Positions 51,230 through 60,029 of a stretch of 64,000 nt of DNA are shown piece by piece (the first letter of the stretch is position 1; every line of letters starts with the position of its first letter). Source of the DNA: UBA5336 sp964415675 (GTDB taxonomy: Bacteria; Pseudomonadota; Alphaproteobacteria; Caulobacterales; Hyphomonadaceae); the NCBI GenBank assembly GCA_964415675.1, contig CAYQBG010000004.1, positions 124,001-188,000 of the forward strand, in the 5' to 3' direction. The translations under genes and the position numbers were made by a program. The notes beneath the pieces were generated by a model, which was not told the DNA's origin, did not search any database, and was given only the letters and a program-made list of their open reading frames with translations.

Positions 51230-52324
51230 ATGTTGCGCCCTGCCCCTGCACTACTCGTCTCAGCCTGTCTCGCCGTCGCCTGTGGCGGCCCGGAGCGGCG
51301 CGAAGGGACACTTGAACGGGCTGCAGTCCCGGCTATTTCGGCCGGCATCTGGTCTTTCGCCAAAGAGGCCGCAGACCTGCGCGCACGTTCCTGCCCGGAC
51401 GGGGTGAGCTTTGCCCGCGCCAGCGGTTTCGAGATTACCGCCAGCCCCGTCGAGCTTGCCGCGCCGGCGCTTCTGGCCGAACGGCTCAGCGGACTTGAAT
51501 ATGCCGGCGGCTGGCACCTGACCAGCGAATGGGAGGGCTTTGGCGGGCTGTCCGGCCTTGCCGTCATGCGTTCGGGCAGCCTGCTGGCTGTGTCCGACCA
51601 GGGCGATTTCGTCTGGATCGCAATGGAAGACGGCGCACCTGCCGGCAAGGGCAACCATGCCCCGATGCTGAATGATACTGGCGATGAGATCACTGGCAAG
51701 CGCCGCCAGGACGGCGAGGGGCTGGCCCTGCGCGACGGGCTGGCGCTGGTGAGCTTCGAGCGCGACCACCGAATTCTCGCTTTCGACCTGGAAGGCTGCG
51801 GCGCGAATGCCCGCGGGGCCGAGTTTGTCGCCATTCCGGCCCGGCCTTCCGGAATGGAGCGTGCGCTTGAGCCTAATGGCGGTCTTGAAGGCCTCGCGCT
51901 CAGCGGTGAGGGCCACCTGTTCGCAGCCGTCGAGACCCAGGATGGGGGCGTGCCGCTGGATGCGGTTTTCCTTGATGGCGCTGGCGCGGCCATGTTCGCA
52001 GCCCGTCACCGGCTGCCCGCGCGCGGGCCGCTCCGCGCCACCGGGCTCGACTTTATCGGCGACGACCTCCTGACCGTGCATCGCCATTATGACCGACAGG
52101 CCGGCAACACGATCAACCTGACACGTACACCCATCGGGCCGGACTTCGAGCCGGGCGAGAGCGAGGTCCTGGTGCGGCTCGATGCGCAGACGAGCGTCGA
52201 TAATTTCGAAGCTGTCGCGGTCTACCAGCGCAGCGATGGCGCGCCCCGCATCTACCTTCTTTCCGACGACAATTTCAATTCTTCACAAAGAACACTGCTG
52301 CTGGCCTTCGATCTGATCGACTGA
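51230..52324 (+). CDS. Esterase-like activity of phytase family lipoprotein
   Basis: The 364-residue product has a lipoprotein-like signal (LACLAVACGG type, Cys about 18) and a beta-propeller of the 'esterase-like activity of phytase' family. Typical strings are WEGFGGLSGLAVMRSGSLLA, VSDQGDF, DGEGLALRDGLALVSFERDHR and NFEAVAVYQRSDGAPRIYLL ending SDDNFNSSQRTLLL. It likely acts in the periplasm or outer membrane on a phosphate ester or related substrate; this is not proven. It lies between engB and the 6S RNA gene. Confidence 0.82.
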   Translation: MLRPAPALLVSACLAVACGGPERREGTLERAAVPAISAGIWSFAKEAADLRARSCPDGVSFARASGFEITASPVELAAPALLAERLSGLEYAGGWHLTSEWEGFGGLSGLAVMRSGSLLAVSDQGDFVWIAMEDGAPAGKGNHAPMLNDTGDEITGKRRQDGEGLALRDGLALVSFERDHRILAFDLEGCGANARGAEFVAIPARPSGMERALEPNGGLEGLALSGEGHLFAAVETQDGGVPLDAVFLDGAGAAMFAARHRLPARGPLRATGLDFIGDDLLTVHRHYDRQAGNTINLTRTPIGPDFEPGESEVLVRLDAQTSVDNFEAVAVYQRSDGAPRIYLLSDDNFNSSQRTLLLAFDLID

Positions 52325-52326
52325 CC

Positions 52327-52355
52327 TTATCAAGGCAGGTCAACTGCACTATGTT
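52327..52355 (+). promoter_or_regulatory. Predicted promoter of the 6S RNA gene
   Basis: TTATCA (52327-52332) and TATGTT (52350-52355) are spaced by 17 bp. Transcription would begin near 52361, exactly where the terminal helix of the predicted 6S RNA starts. Confidence 0.5.
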
Positions 52356-52360
52356 CCTAG

Positions 52361-52530
52361 GCCGCAAGGGCTGCGGCGTTCGGGCGGTCCATTCAACTCC
52401 GGCGACCTTACTCATCGTCAGGGAGCTGGCACGCTGGCCGGGATCGTGGTCCCGGCTCATCTGGCACCCACCTAGTTCGCTAGGTCGACGGGAGTGAATA
52501 ACGCCACCGGCGCATGTGGTCCTTGCGGTC
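52361..52530 (+). ncRNA. ssrS: 6S RNA
   Basis: 6S RNA mimics an open promoter and binds sigma70 RNA polymerase. In the 364-bp gap before the 5-formyl-THF cyclo-ligase gene, the classic 6S position, CCGCAAGG (52362-52369) pairs perfectly with CCTTGCGG (52521-52528) as a closing stem. The interior has the usual asymmetric organisation, with GGCGTTCGGGCGGTCC on the 5' side and a GGGAGTGAATAACGCC segment on the 3' side. The length of about 170 nt fits. Exact ends are uncertain. The remainder of the gap (52531-52688) shows no other gene. Confidence 0.78.
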
Positions 52531-52688
52531 CTCTTCCAGAGTCGGACACGCCTCGCTCTGTGCGCCCCGCTATCCATACGAAGGGTGAGGGCAGATATGA
52601 GGGCAGGTGCCCGGGATTTTGAGGGCAGGAGCCAGGGCAGGCAAGGACAGGTCAGCGCCTGGCCGAAAACACCGCCTCAGGAGGCCGT

Positions 52689-53306
52689 ATGAGCGATCAA
52701 TCCGGCAAGGCCGCCCTTCGCGGCGAGATGCGTATCCTTCGTGAGGAAGCCGCCGCGCGCGATCCTGATGCCGGCGAACGCCTGGCCGAAGCCTTTCCGA
52801 TGAAACTGCTGGAACGCTACGGACCAGACGTGGCCGGCTATATGCCCATCGGCAGCGAGATCGACCCCGAACCGCTGATGCTGAAACTGGCAAGAGCCGG
52901 AGCAGAACTCAGCCTGCCGCGCATCGACCCCGACGGAACCCTCAGCTATCGCCGCTGGAGCTTTGGTGAGCCGCTTGAGACCGGCCCGTTATCGCTGAAG
53001 GAGCCGCCAGCCGAGGCCCCGCTTGCAAGGCCGACCCTGATCCTGACGCCCCTGCTGGCCTTCGACCGGGCCGGCAACCGGCTGGGCTATGGCAAGGGTC
53101 ATTATGATCGCGCATTGGCGACGTTACGAAGTGACGGCCGCGCCTTTGCCTGCGCGCTCGCTTACGGCCCGCAGATGCTCGACGCCCTGCCGGCCGAACC
53201 GCACGACCAGCCGCTCGACTGGGCGGTCACGCCGGATGGATCGGTGCCACTGTTCATGATGCGCAATCTGGCTTCCATTGCCGAAGTCGCCGGCGACCCC
53301 GCCTGA
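52689..53306 (+). CDS. 5-formyltetrahydrofolate cyclo-ligase
   Basis: The enzyme (5-FCL, YgfA) converts 5-formyl-THF to 5,10-methenyl-THF using ATP. The 205-residue product has the N-terminal KAALRGEMRILREEAAARD, YMPIGSEIDPEPLM, the conserved FDRAGNRLGYGKGHYDRAL near the C-terminus, and VTPDGSVPLF. AGGAGG precedes the ATG. It lies directly after the 6S RNA gene, as in many proteobacteria. zapA is not upstream here. Confidence 0.95.
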   Translation: MSDQSGKAALRGEMRILREEAAARDPDAGERLAEAFPMKLLERYGPDVAGYMPIGSEIDPEPLMLKLARAGAELSLPRIDPDGTLSYRRWSFGEPLETGPLSLKEPPAEAPLARPTLILTPLLAFDRAGNRLGYGKGHYDRALATLRSDGRAFACALAYGPQMLDALPAEPHDQPLDWAVTPDGSVPLFMMRNLASIAEVAGDPA

Positions 53307-53422
53307 CCGGAGAGGACAGAACGTGAAAGGAAGAAATTTCACTGAAATCACGGCGGACAGTCGAAAATCTCCTTCATCCTGGGCTGGCACTATGGAGGCG
53401 TGGTTGAGGAAAGCGAACCGGC

Positions 53423-54160
53423 GTGACCGAAACAGACCAGCAATTCTGGCGGCGAATCCTGATGCAGGCGTTCCTGTCGATCCTTGCGGCGGTGATCCTC
53501 GCCGAAATGGTGACCGTCCTGTCGACCGGTCATCTGGGCGCGCAGCAGCGTGAGCGCGCAATGCTCACAGCCTTCTACGCGCCATTTCTGATCGCCCCGC
53601 CCATCATCGCCTACACGACCCGACAGAGCTGGCGCATCCATCGTCTGATGAAACAGCTTGATGCGGCGGCCCATCTCGACGAGCTGACCGGGCTGGCCAA
53701 TCGCCGCGCCTTCATGCGCGATGCCGGCGCGCTGCTTGACGAGTACGACCCGGCCAGCGGTCCCCTGGGCATCGCCCTCATCGATATCGACCATTTCAAA
53801 CGCATCAATGACCGTCATGGCCATGAGGCCGGCGATGCGGCCCTGGCCCATATTGCGCAGACGATGAAGTCAAGCCTGCCGGAGGGCGTCCTTCTGGCAC
53901 GGCTCGGCGGGGAGGAATTTGCTCTGCTCGCTCCTGCTGAAAATCTCGCCGGCTTGCGCGACATCTGCGAAACGCTGCGCCAGCGCGTGGCGACTCGCCT
54001 GTTGCGTCAGGGCGATGCGGTCATCTCCGCGACGGTGAGTCTTGGCCTCTCGCTGATCCGGCCCGGCGACACGGTTTCAAGCGGGCTGTCGCGCGCCGAT
54101 GACGCCCTCTACGAGGCCAAGGCCGCCGGGCGCAACTGCCTCCAGCTCGAAGCGGCCTGA
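53423..54160 (+). CDS. GGDEF domain diguanylate cyclase, membrane-bound
   Basis: The 245-residue product has two membrane helices (about residues 12-34 and 50-66) and a C-terminal GGDEF domain that would make c-di-GMP. The active motif reads GGEEF in LLARLGGEEFALL, which is permissive for activity. DELTGLANRRAF and DIDHFKRINDRHGHEAGD are the preceding motifs. No RxxD inhibitory site is visible five residues upstream. The start is GTG at 53423 with a distant GAGGAAA; the upstream small reading frame may overlap it. Confidence 0.9.
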   Translation: MTETDQQFWRRILMQAFLSILAAVILAEMVTVLSTGHLGAQQRERAMLTAFYAPFLIAPPIIAYTTRQSWRIHRLMKQLDAAAHLDELTGLANRRAFMRDAGALLDEYDPASGPLGIALIDIDHFKRINDRHGHEAGDAALAHIAQTMKSSLPEGVLLARLGGEEFALLAPAENLAGLRDICETLRQRVATRLLRQGDAVISATVSLGLSLIRPGDTVSSGLSRADDALYEAKAAGRNCLQLEAA

Positions 54161-54273
54161 GGTGGCCGCGCCGCGCGCGACTTCAGGTCAATCTGAGCCG
54201 GCGCTGATACGCCAGTTTGCCGTTTGGCGCAGTTTTCATCGCCCACCAGTTTCAGCTTCGCATCCAAACGCCG

Positions 54274-55173
54274 CTAACCTGCCAGGCGGTAGGGACTCTG
54301 AACGCCGGGCTTGTTGTCGGGGGTAGCCACGCGGCCTTCCTTGACCAGCTGGATCATGTGGCCGAGGACGGAGTGACAGGCGGCCGGATGCAGCTTCTTG
54401 TCGACCGCCGCATAGATCGTCTTCACCATGTCGGGAATGGTTTCGTCGCCGGCGGCCAGGCGCTCCAGGATGGCCGCCTCGCGGGCGCGGCGATGGTCGA
54501 TATAGGCCTGGATGAAACCGCTGGGATCATCCGTCACAGGCGGGCCATGTGTTGGCCAGATAATATCGAAACCCCGGTCACGGACCTTTTCGAGACTGGC
54601 GAGATAGTCGCCCATATCGCCATCGGGCGGGGAGATCACCGTGGTCGACCAGCCCATGACATGGTCGCCGGAAAACAGCGCATTCTCTTCATGAAGGGCA
54701 TAGCAGACATGGTTGGACGTGTGGCCGGGCGTCTCGATCGCTTCCATCGTCCAGCCGGGGGCCGAGCAGGTCCAGCCATCGCTGACGGTGATGTCGGGGC
54801 GGAAATTCAGATCATCACCGGCCTCCATACGCACTTCCGCTTCGGTCGGGATCGCGGGCCCTTTTGCATGAACCTTGCAGCCGGCCCATTCAGCCAGCGG
54901 ATGGGCCAGCGGGGAATGGTCCATATGAGAATGGGTTACGAGCACATGGCTGACCTGCTCGCCGTCGAGCGCGCGCTTGAGCGCCTCGAAATGTTCATCG
55001 ATCTTCGGGCCGGGATCAATGACGGCCACTTCGCCGCGCCCGATGATGTAGACGCCGGTCCCGGTATAGGTGAACGCGCCGGGATTGTTTGCGATGACAC
55101 GGCGGACAAGGGGCGAGACCTGCTCGACGCGGCCATATTCCACGTCAATTTCGCGCACGAAGGGAATAGCCAT
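54274..55173 (-). CDS. MBL-fold metallohydrolase (LACTB2-like)
   Basis: The 299-residue product is a metallo-beta-lactamase-fold hydrolase. The zinc motif is THSHMDHSPL, later ligands lie in PGHTSNHVCY and FSGDHVMGWS, and WPTHGPPV supplies the final His. A winged-helix-like C-terminal part (after about residue 220, with LHPAACHSVLGHM) matches LACTB2-type members, some of which are endoribonucleases. The physiological substrate is unknown. It converges with the GGDEF gene. Confidence 0.87.
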   Translation of the reverse strand: MAIPFVREIDVEYGRVEQVSPLVRRVIANNPGAFTYTGTGVYIIGRGEVAVIDPGPKIDEHFEALKRALDGEQVSHVLVTHSHMDHSPLAHPLAEWAGCKVHAKGPAIPTEAEVRMEAGDDLNFRPDITVSDGWTCSAPGWTMEAIETPGHTSNHVCYALHEENALFSGDHVMGWSTTVISPPDGDMGDYLASLEKVRDRGFDIIWPTHGPPVTDDPSGFIQAYIDHRRAREAAILERLAAGDETIPDMVKTIYAAVDKKLHPAACHSVLGHMIQLVKEGRVATPDNKPGVQSPYRLAG

Positions 55174-55237
55174 AATTCAAAATTCCTGTCTGCTCACAGT
55201 CCGCGCCCGATCGCGTTTTAGCCGCCGGGGTGCCGCC

Positions 55238-56173
55238 TCAGCGCCGTCCGGGCGAAAGCCTTGCTGCAAAGGCCCGTGCCATCCGGCGGGTAACTTTCAG
55301 CTTGTCACCAAGTTTCAAGGCCATTGGCGGGCCCATATCTGTCTTGTTGGCGTCCACGACATAGATGCGACCACTTGACCGATCTCGTAATACGTCGATT
55401 CCGCCCCAGTCCAGACCGATCTCAGCTGAAAAGGCTCTGATCACGTCAAGTTCATCGCGCGTGTAGCAATTGGCCGGCTGATCGAGCACCACTTCGGCGT
55501 TTTCATTCAGAAAACGGCGCGCCAGTGGCCGTCGCTTGCGGAAGCTGACGGCTGGCTCTCCGCCGACGATACAGCATCGAAGGTCCTCAACCAGACCCCC
55601 TTCGATCTCATTGTCGATGACGCGCTGATAGGTCTTGCCGGGCAGCGGCTCCATGGGGCCCTCAATGATCCGTCCGTCATGTGCGGCGTTCATTTCGGAC
55701 TTTTCCACCATCGGGCCGTGGAAAGTCCGCGGATCGACTTTCAGCTCATAGCCGGCCACCTTGGCAAAGGCCTCGGCCACTCTCGATTTCGAGACATCAT
55801 CACAGCCGAAATTGACGAGTCTGGCCTTCTGGCGCGCCGCGGGCACACCATTCATGGTCTGCGTGGTATCGTCGAAATGGAAGACAATATCGGCCTTTGA
55901 CGTATCCTCGATCAGTCTGGCGCCGGCGACATGCATCACGGGCCAGATGAAATACCAGGGCCGGGGCTTGTCGGGATAGAAGGCGATTGTCGGGCGCTTG
56001 TGACCCGTCAGGAACCGCCATGTCCGCCAGCTCTGGGCGAAGAAATAGAAAGACAGCCAGGTAAAGATATCATGCGCCAGCGCGCCATTGGCGGGCACGG
56101 TATGACCCGTCTTCTTTATGAGAACCTTGCCATCCTGAAGCTTGAAATCGGCGAGCCAGAAGCGGTTCGACAT
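55238..56173 (-). CDS. ATP-grasp-like protein of unknown function
   Basis: The 311-residue product has no signal peptide. The C-terminal third (LDWGGIDVLRDRSSGRIYVV followed by DANKTDMGPP) resembles the metal- and ATP-binding end of ATP-grasp enzymes, where an acidic residue and Asn coordinate magnesium. The N-terminal half contains WLSFYFFAQSWRTWRFL and IVFHFDDTT. The ATG at 56171-56173 gives MSNRFWLADFKLQDGKVLI; the longer frame is not needed. It is 64 bp upstream of the MBL gene. I treat the ATP-grasp link as probable. Confidence 0.62.
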   Translation of the reverse strand: MSNRFWLADFKLQDGKVLIKKTGHTVPANGALAHDIFTWLSFYFFAQSWRTWRFLTGHKRPTIAFYPDKPRPWYFIWPVMHVAGARLIEDTSKADIVFHFDDTTQTMNGVPAARQKARLVNFGCDDVSKSRVAEAFAKVAGYELKVDPRTFHGPMVEKSEMNAAHDGRIIEGPMEPLPGKTYQRVIDNEIEGGLVEDLRCCIVGGEPAVSFRKRRPLARRFLNENAEVVLDQPANCYTRDELDVIRAFSAEIGLDWGGIDVLRDRSSGRIYVVDANKTDMGPPMALKLGDKLKVTRRMARAFAARLSPGRR

Positions 56174-56312
56174 GTGTTTCTCCGTGGCCCGCCCTATTGG
56201 CAGGCAGCCTGCGAGACGATAGCTGCATTGCATGCGCCGCCAGCAGGTTCAAGCGCGTAAATGTGCCGAAATTGTGATTCAGTGAGCGCCTGGTCACTTT
56301 GTGACGATATTT

Positions 56313-56726
56313 TCATCGCAGCAACTCGGAAATGCCCGACAGGTCATAGCCTGCCCCGGCAGCTGCGGCGACGATCTCATCAGCCATGCCCTGCCCGCCA
56401 TGCACCAGCGCCCAGGCCGTGATCGAGCGCGTGCCCGTCCGGCAATAGGCGAGGATCGGTGAGGGCGCTTCGGACAGGATGGCGGAGGTCCGCTCGATCA
56501 CTTCGGGCGTTGGTGCACCTGAAAACGGCAGCGCGACGAATGTGATGCCGAGCGATTCGGCCTTTGCACGAATCGGCCCCATCCGCGGCTGGTCTGTTCC
56601 GCCTTCGCCGTCGGGACGATTGGCAACCAGCGTCTTGTACCCGGCTTCGGCAATGGCCTCGACATCGCCGGGGCTGATCTGCGGCGCCACCGCAAAGCTA
56701 TCGGTGACCTTCCTGATGTCGAGCAT
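56313..56726 (-). CDS. DUF442 / TIGR01244 family phosphatase-like protein
   Basis: The 137-residue product belongs to the beta-lactamase-hydrolase-like/TIGR01244 family with a phosphatase-type P-loop, AYCRTGTRS (Cys95, Arg100). Other signatures are VAPQISPGDVEAIAEAGYKT and NRPDGEGGTDQP. In related proteins this domain is fused to a sulfide-dioxygenase-like domain and linked to sulfur handling. Here it stands alone. Sulfurtransferase versus phosphatase activity is unresolved. Confidence 0.85.
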   Translation of the reverse strand: MLDIRKVTDSFAVAPQISPGDVEAIAEAGYKTLVANRPDGEGGTDQPRMGPIRAKAESLGITFVALPFSGAPTPEVIERTSAILSEAPSPILAYCRTGTRSITAWALVHGGQGMADEIVAAAAGAGYDLSGISELLR

Positions 56727-56846
56727 GGGTGGTTCCTCAGCACGGCGATTGACATGGTCTGCTTATTCGGAAAGCTAATGTGGCTTAAGGGCCATGCCAA
56801 GCATGGTGTTCTCAGATTAATGTGACCGGGGATTGATCGCGCCATC

Positions 56847-57806
56847 ATGCTCAAACGCCTCCTTGCGCGGATTCCCCTGGCTTACACGCTGCGGCGCCTC
56901 CTCATCGCGATACCCACCCTGCTGGTCATCATCACTGTTGCCTTCTTCATGATGCGCGCCGCGCCGGGCGGGCCATTCTCCGCCGACCGCAAGCTTCCCC
57001 CGGAGACCGAACGCGCCATCGCAGCGAAATACGGGCTCGATGATCCGCTGCATGTGCAGTATCTCAATTATGTCGGCGGCGTGATCCAGGGCGATTTTGG
57101 CCCGTCCTACAAGACCAAGGACAAACAGGTTCACGAGATCCTGGCCGATGGCCTGCCGATCAGCCTGACCATTGGCGCGCTCTCAATGGCGCTGGCCATA
57201 TTCGTGGGCGGTGGGCTGGGCATCTTTGCCGGCCTGAAGCAGAACACCAGCGGGGATTATTCGGTCATGGGCCTCGCCATGGCGGGGATATCGATCCCGA
57301 CTTTCGTGACCGGGCCGCTGCTCCTGCTTGCCTTCTCCCTTGGAACGGGCTGGTTTTCGGCTGGCGGGCTCGGCTTCCCGCCGGCCCTGACCTGGAAGAA
57401 CATCACTTTGCCCGTCATCACGCTTGCCCTGCCCCAGATTGCCATCATCTCGCGATTGATGCGCGCCTCGGTCATCGAGACGATGCGAATGCCGCATATC
57501 CGCACCGCCCGTGCCAAGGGCCTGCCCGAGCGCACGGTCATCCTCCGCCATGCGCTTCCCGCAGCCGTGCTGCCGCTTGTGTCCTATATCGGCCCGGCCT
57601 CTGCGCGTGTCCTGACGGGCTCTGTCGTCGTTGAAAAAGTGTTCTCGCTGCCCGGCATGGGAGATTATTTCGTCAATGGCGCGATCGAGCGGGACTATAC
57701 GCTCGTGCTCGGCGCTGTGGTTGTCTATGCCGCGCTGATCATCGCCTTCAATCTCATCGCCGATATCCTCTATGCCGTGCTCGACCCGAAGGTGAAATAC
57801 GACTGA
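56847..57806 (+). CDS. Peptide-type ABC transporter permease, OppB/DppB family
   Basis: The 319-residue product is the first permease of an oligopeptide/dipeptide-type importer. It has the N-terminal helix RLLIAIPTLLVIITVAFFMM, the family's R-x-x-P-G-G-P-F start, and five further helices. The EAA-type loop IRTARAKGLPERTVILRHAL contacts the ATPase. The stop overlaps the start of the second permease (TGATG). No substrate-binding protein or ATPase gene is nearby, so those must be encoded elsewhere. Confidence 0.9.
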   Translation: MLKRLLARIPLAYTLRRLLIAIPTLLVIITVAFFMMRAAPGGPFSADRKLPPETERAIAAKYGLDDPLHVQYLNYVGGVIQGDFGPSYKTKDKQVHEILADGLPISLTIGALSMALAIFVGGGLGIFAGLKQNTSGDYSVMGLAMAGISIPTFVTGPLLLLAFSLGTGWFSAGGLGFPPALTWKNITLPVITLALPQIAIISRLMRASVIETMRMPHIRTARAKGLPERTVILRHALPAAVLPLVSYIGPASARVLTGSVVVEKVFSLPGMGDYFVNGAIERDYTLVLGAVVVYAALIIAFNLIADILYAVLDPKVKYD

Positions 57807-58708
57807 TGCGCCAGCCAGCCGACATCACCCGCACCGAAGAGACGGTGAATGAAGCGATCCTCGCCGGGCGCTCGCTCTGGGATGATGCCCGCGCGCGGCT
57901 CATGCGCAACAAGGCCGCAGTCGTGGCCATGTGGGTGCTTGGCTTGCTTGGGCTGATTGCCGTGTTCGGGCCGATGGTCTGGGTCCATGATGCCTTCACC
58001 CAGTCAGAGAAGATCAAGATCGCCCCAACCTTTCAGGACTGGCATATTCTGGGCACCGACTTCATCGGACGAGACTATTTCGCGCGCCTGATGATCGCGC
58101 TGCGCGTCTCATTCGCCGTCGGCATCATCGCCACGCTGGTCAGCCTCGTCATCGGCGTGACCTGGGGCGCGACGGCCGGCTTCCTCGGCGGGCGGGTCGA
58201 TAATATCATGATGCGGATCGTGGATGTTCTCTATGCCCTGCCCTTCATCTTCTTCGTGATCCTGCTGATCACCGTGTTCGGCCAGAACATCTTCCTGATC
58301 TTCGCCGCCATCGGCGCGATCGAATGGCTGACAATGGCGCGGATCGTGCGCGGCCAGACGCTGACCATCAAGTCGCGGGAATTCATAGAGGCCGCGCGCG
58401 CGGCGGGCGTGTCGCGCGCAGCCATGATCCGCCGGCATATCCTGCCAAATGTGATCGGCCCGGTAGCGGTCTATGTGACTCTCACCATTCCGGTGGTCAT
58501 CCTGGCGGAGAGTTTCCTCTCCTTTCTCGGGCTCGGCGTGAACGAGCCGCTGACCTCGCTCGGCGCCCTTATTTCAGACGGGGCCAACGAGATGCGTGAC
58601 CGGCCCTGGATGCTGTTCATCCCGGCCACGACCATGGCGGTGATGCTGCTGGCGCTGAATTTCCTCGGCGACGGGCTGCGCGACGCACTCGACCCGAAGG
58701 ATCGTTAA
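57806..58708 (+). CDS. Peptide-type ABC transporter permease, OppC/DppC family
   Basis: The 300-residue product is the second permease. It has the long N-terminal cytoplasmic segment and first helix (AAVVAMWVLGLLGLIAVFGP), LGTDFIGRDYFARLMIALRV that is diagnostic of the OppC group, and the EAA loop EFIEAARAAGVSRAAMIRRH. SFLSFLGLGVNEPLTSLG follows. It is coupled to the first permease by a one-base overlap. Substrate (peptide, nickel or opine) is not shown. Confidence 0.9.
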   Translation: MRQPADITRTEETVNEAILAGRSLWDDARARLMRNKAAVVAMWVLGLLGLIAVFGPMVWVHDAFTQSEKIKIAPTFQDWHILGTDFIGRDYFARLMIALRVSFAVGIIATLVSLVIGVTWGATAGFLGGRVDNIMMRIVDVLYALPFIFFVILLITVFGQNIFLIFAAIGAIEWLTMARIVRGQTLTIKSREFIEAARAAGVSRAAMIRRHILPNVIGPVAVYVTLTIPVVILAESFLSFLGLGVNEPLTSLGALISDGANEMRDRPWMLFIPATTMAVMLLALNFLGDGLRDALDPKDR

Positions 58709-58805
58709 CGCCTTTCGAGGTCGGGTGACACAGGTTCGCCGTCGCGATTGCCGGAGAATACGCGGCCTTTAGCGGCACATTGTGTCTGTGCCGGGTCGCG
58801 ACGCT

Positions 58806-59876
58806 TCAGGATTTCCGCCAGGTCCTGATCTTGGTCAGGAAAGCCAGGTTCTGCCGCTCCGGGCAAAAACCGGCGCCGGTCATGACGGGCGCGAAATCCC
58901 AGTCAAGATAGGCGCGGTAATACGGCTCGTGAAAACCTTCCGGGAAGTACTCCAGGATGCCGTCCAGGCCCGGATTGTCACCGAATTGCAGGCTGTCGGC
59001 AATGATGAACACTCCCCCGGTCCGCAGTACCCGCGCCGCCTCGACAATCACGGCCTCGCGGATTTTCTGGGGCAGTTCGTGGAAGAGATAGACCGACACC
59101 ATGATATCCTGGCTGGCATCGGCGAGCGGCATGGCCTCGCCCGCAGCTCTGATGAAATCGACCTGCGGCCAGGGCTTCAGCATTCGCCGGGCACGGCCGA
59201 GATAGTTTGGCGACAGGTCCAGCCCGGCCGCCCTCAGCCGCGGATAGGCTTCCAGAGTCTGGCGCAGGAAACGTCCGGTGCCGCAGCCAATATCGACAAG
59301 CTGGATATCGCGCTGATCGCGCCCTTTCAGCTCGCGGCCGATCTCGGCGAGCGCGGCGCGGCGCATCGCACCGCCAGCTCCGGTAAAAAGAGCCTCGACC
59401 TGATGGTCGTAAAGACCGGCACTCTCGTCTGACAACCAGCCATCGGTCTGATAGTGAAAATTCTGCCGGTAATAGGTTGGATAGTGGTCAAGGTCAGCGG
59501 GTGGCTGACGACGCATCTCGGTTCCGTCCCGCGCCAGGCGACGCCGGTCTACCTCGGCGACGTCTGCGAAAAACCTGCGCGCCGATTGCAGCGCCCGGGG
59601 CAGGTCGCGCAGGCGTACCTCTGACGGGGGCGGATAAAGACCGGCCTCGATATTGGCGCGATCCTCGCTGAACAGCCGGAACCAGGCCCGGCGCATCTCG
59701 GCGATATCGGGCTTTGCGCGCGCGGCACGAAAGGGCGGCTCGCCGGGGCGGTTGAAACCGGCCGAACGCCGCCGCGCCGCCGCATACTGCGCAGCATACC
59801 AAGCGCTGCGCGTGCCTTGCGCCGCAGCATATCTCGCCCGCCCCATACCTGTTTGCGTTGCCTTGATCCAATCCAT
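58806..59876 (-). CDS. Class I SAM-dependent methyltransferase
   Basis: The 356-residue product has an N-terminal helical part (about residues 1-140) with ARG-rich and YHQTDGW-type sequence. A Rossmann methyltransferase core follows with motif I VDIGCGTGRFLRQT, DLSPNYLGRARRML, and the post-I region SVYLFHELPQKIRE, as in methyltransf_11/25 members. The final part (FPEGFHEPYYRAYLDWDFAP) may form the acceptor site. The acceptor is unknown. It converges with the permease operon and is divergent from the glycine-zipper gene. Confidence 0.85.
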   Translation of the reverse strand: MDWIKATQTGMGRARYAAAQGTRSAWYAAQYAAARRRSAGFNRPGEPPFRAARAKPDIAEMRRAWFRLFSEDRANIEAGLYPPPSEVRLRDLPRALQSARRFFADVAEVDRRRLARDGTEMRRQPPADLDHYPTYYRQNFHYQTDGWLSDESAGLYDHQVEALFTGAGGAMRRAALAEIGRELKGRDQRDIQLVDIGCGTGRFLRQTLEAYPRLRAAGLDLSPNYLGRARRMLKPWPQVDFIRAAGEAMPLADASQDIMVSVYLFHELPQKIREAVIVEAARVLRTGGVFIIADSLQFGDNPGLDGILEYFPEGFHEPYYRAYLDWDFAPVMTGAGFCPERQNLAFLTKIRTWRKS

Positions 59877-60029
59877 GCCACGTAATCTGGTGCAGCCGAG
59901 CGTCCGCGTCCAGTCTGCTGCGTCTGAACCACCGCTTCAGCCCGCGTTCAGCTTGCATTCACTAGGCTGGGTCTGCGAGATGAACAATTGCCGCCAAATG
60001 CGGCGTTGCTGAAACCGGAGAGTATGCCG

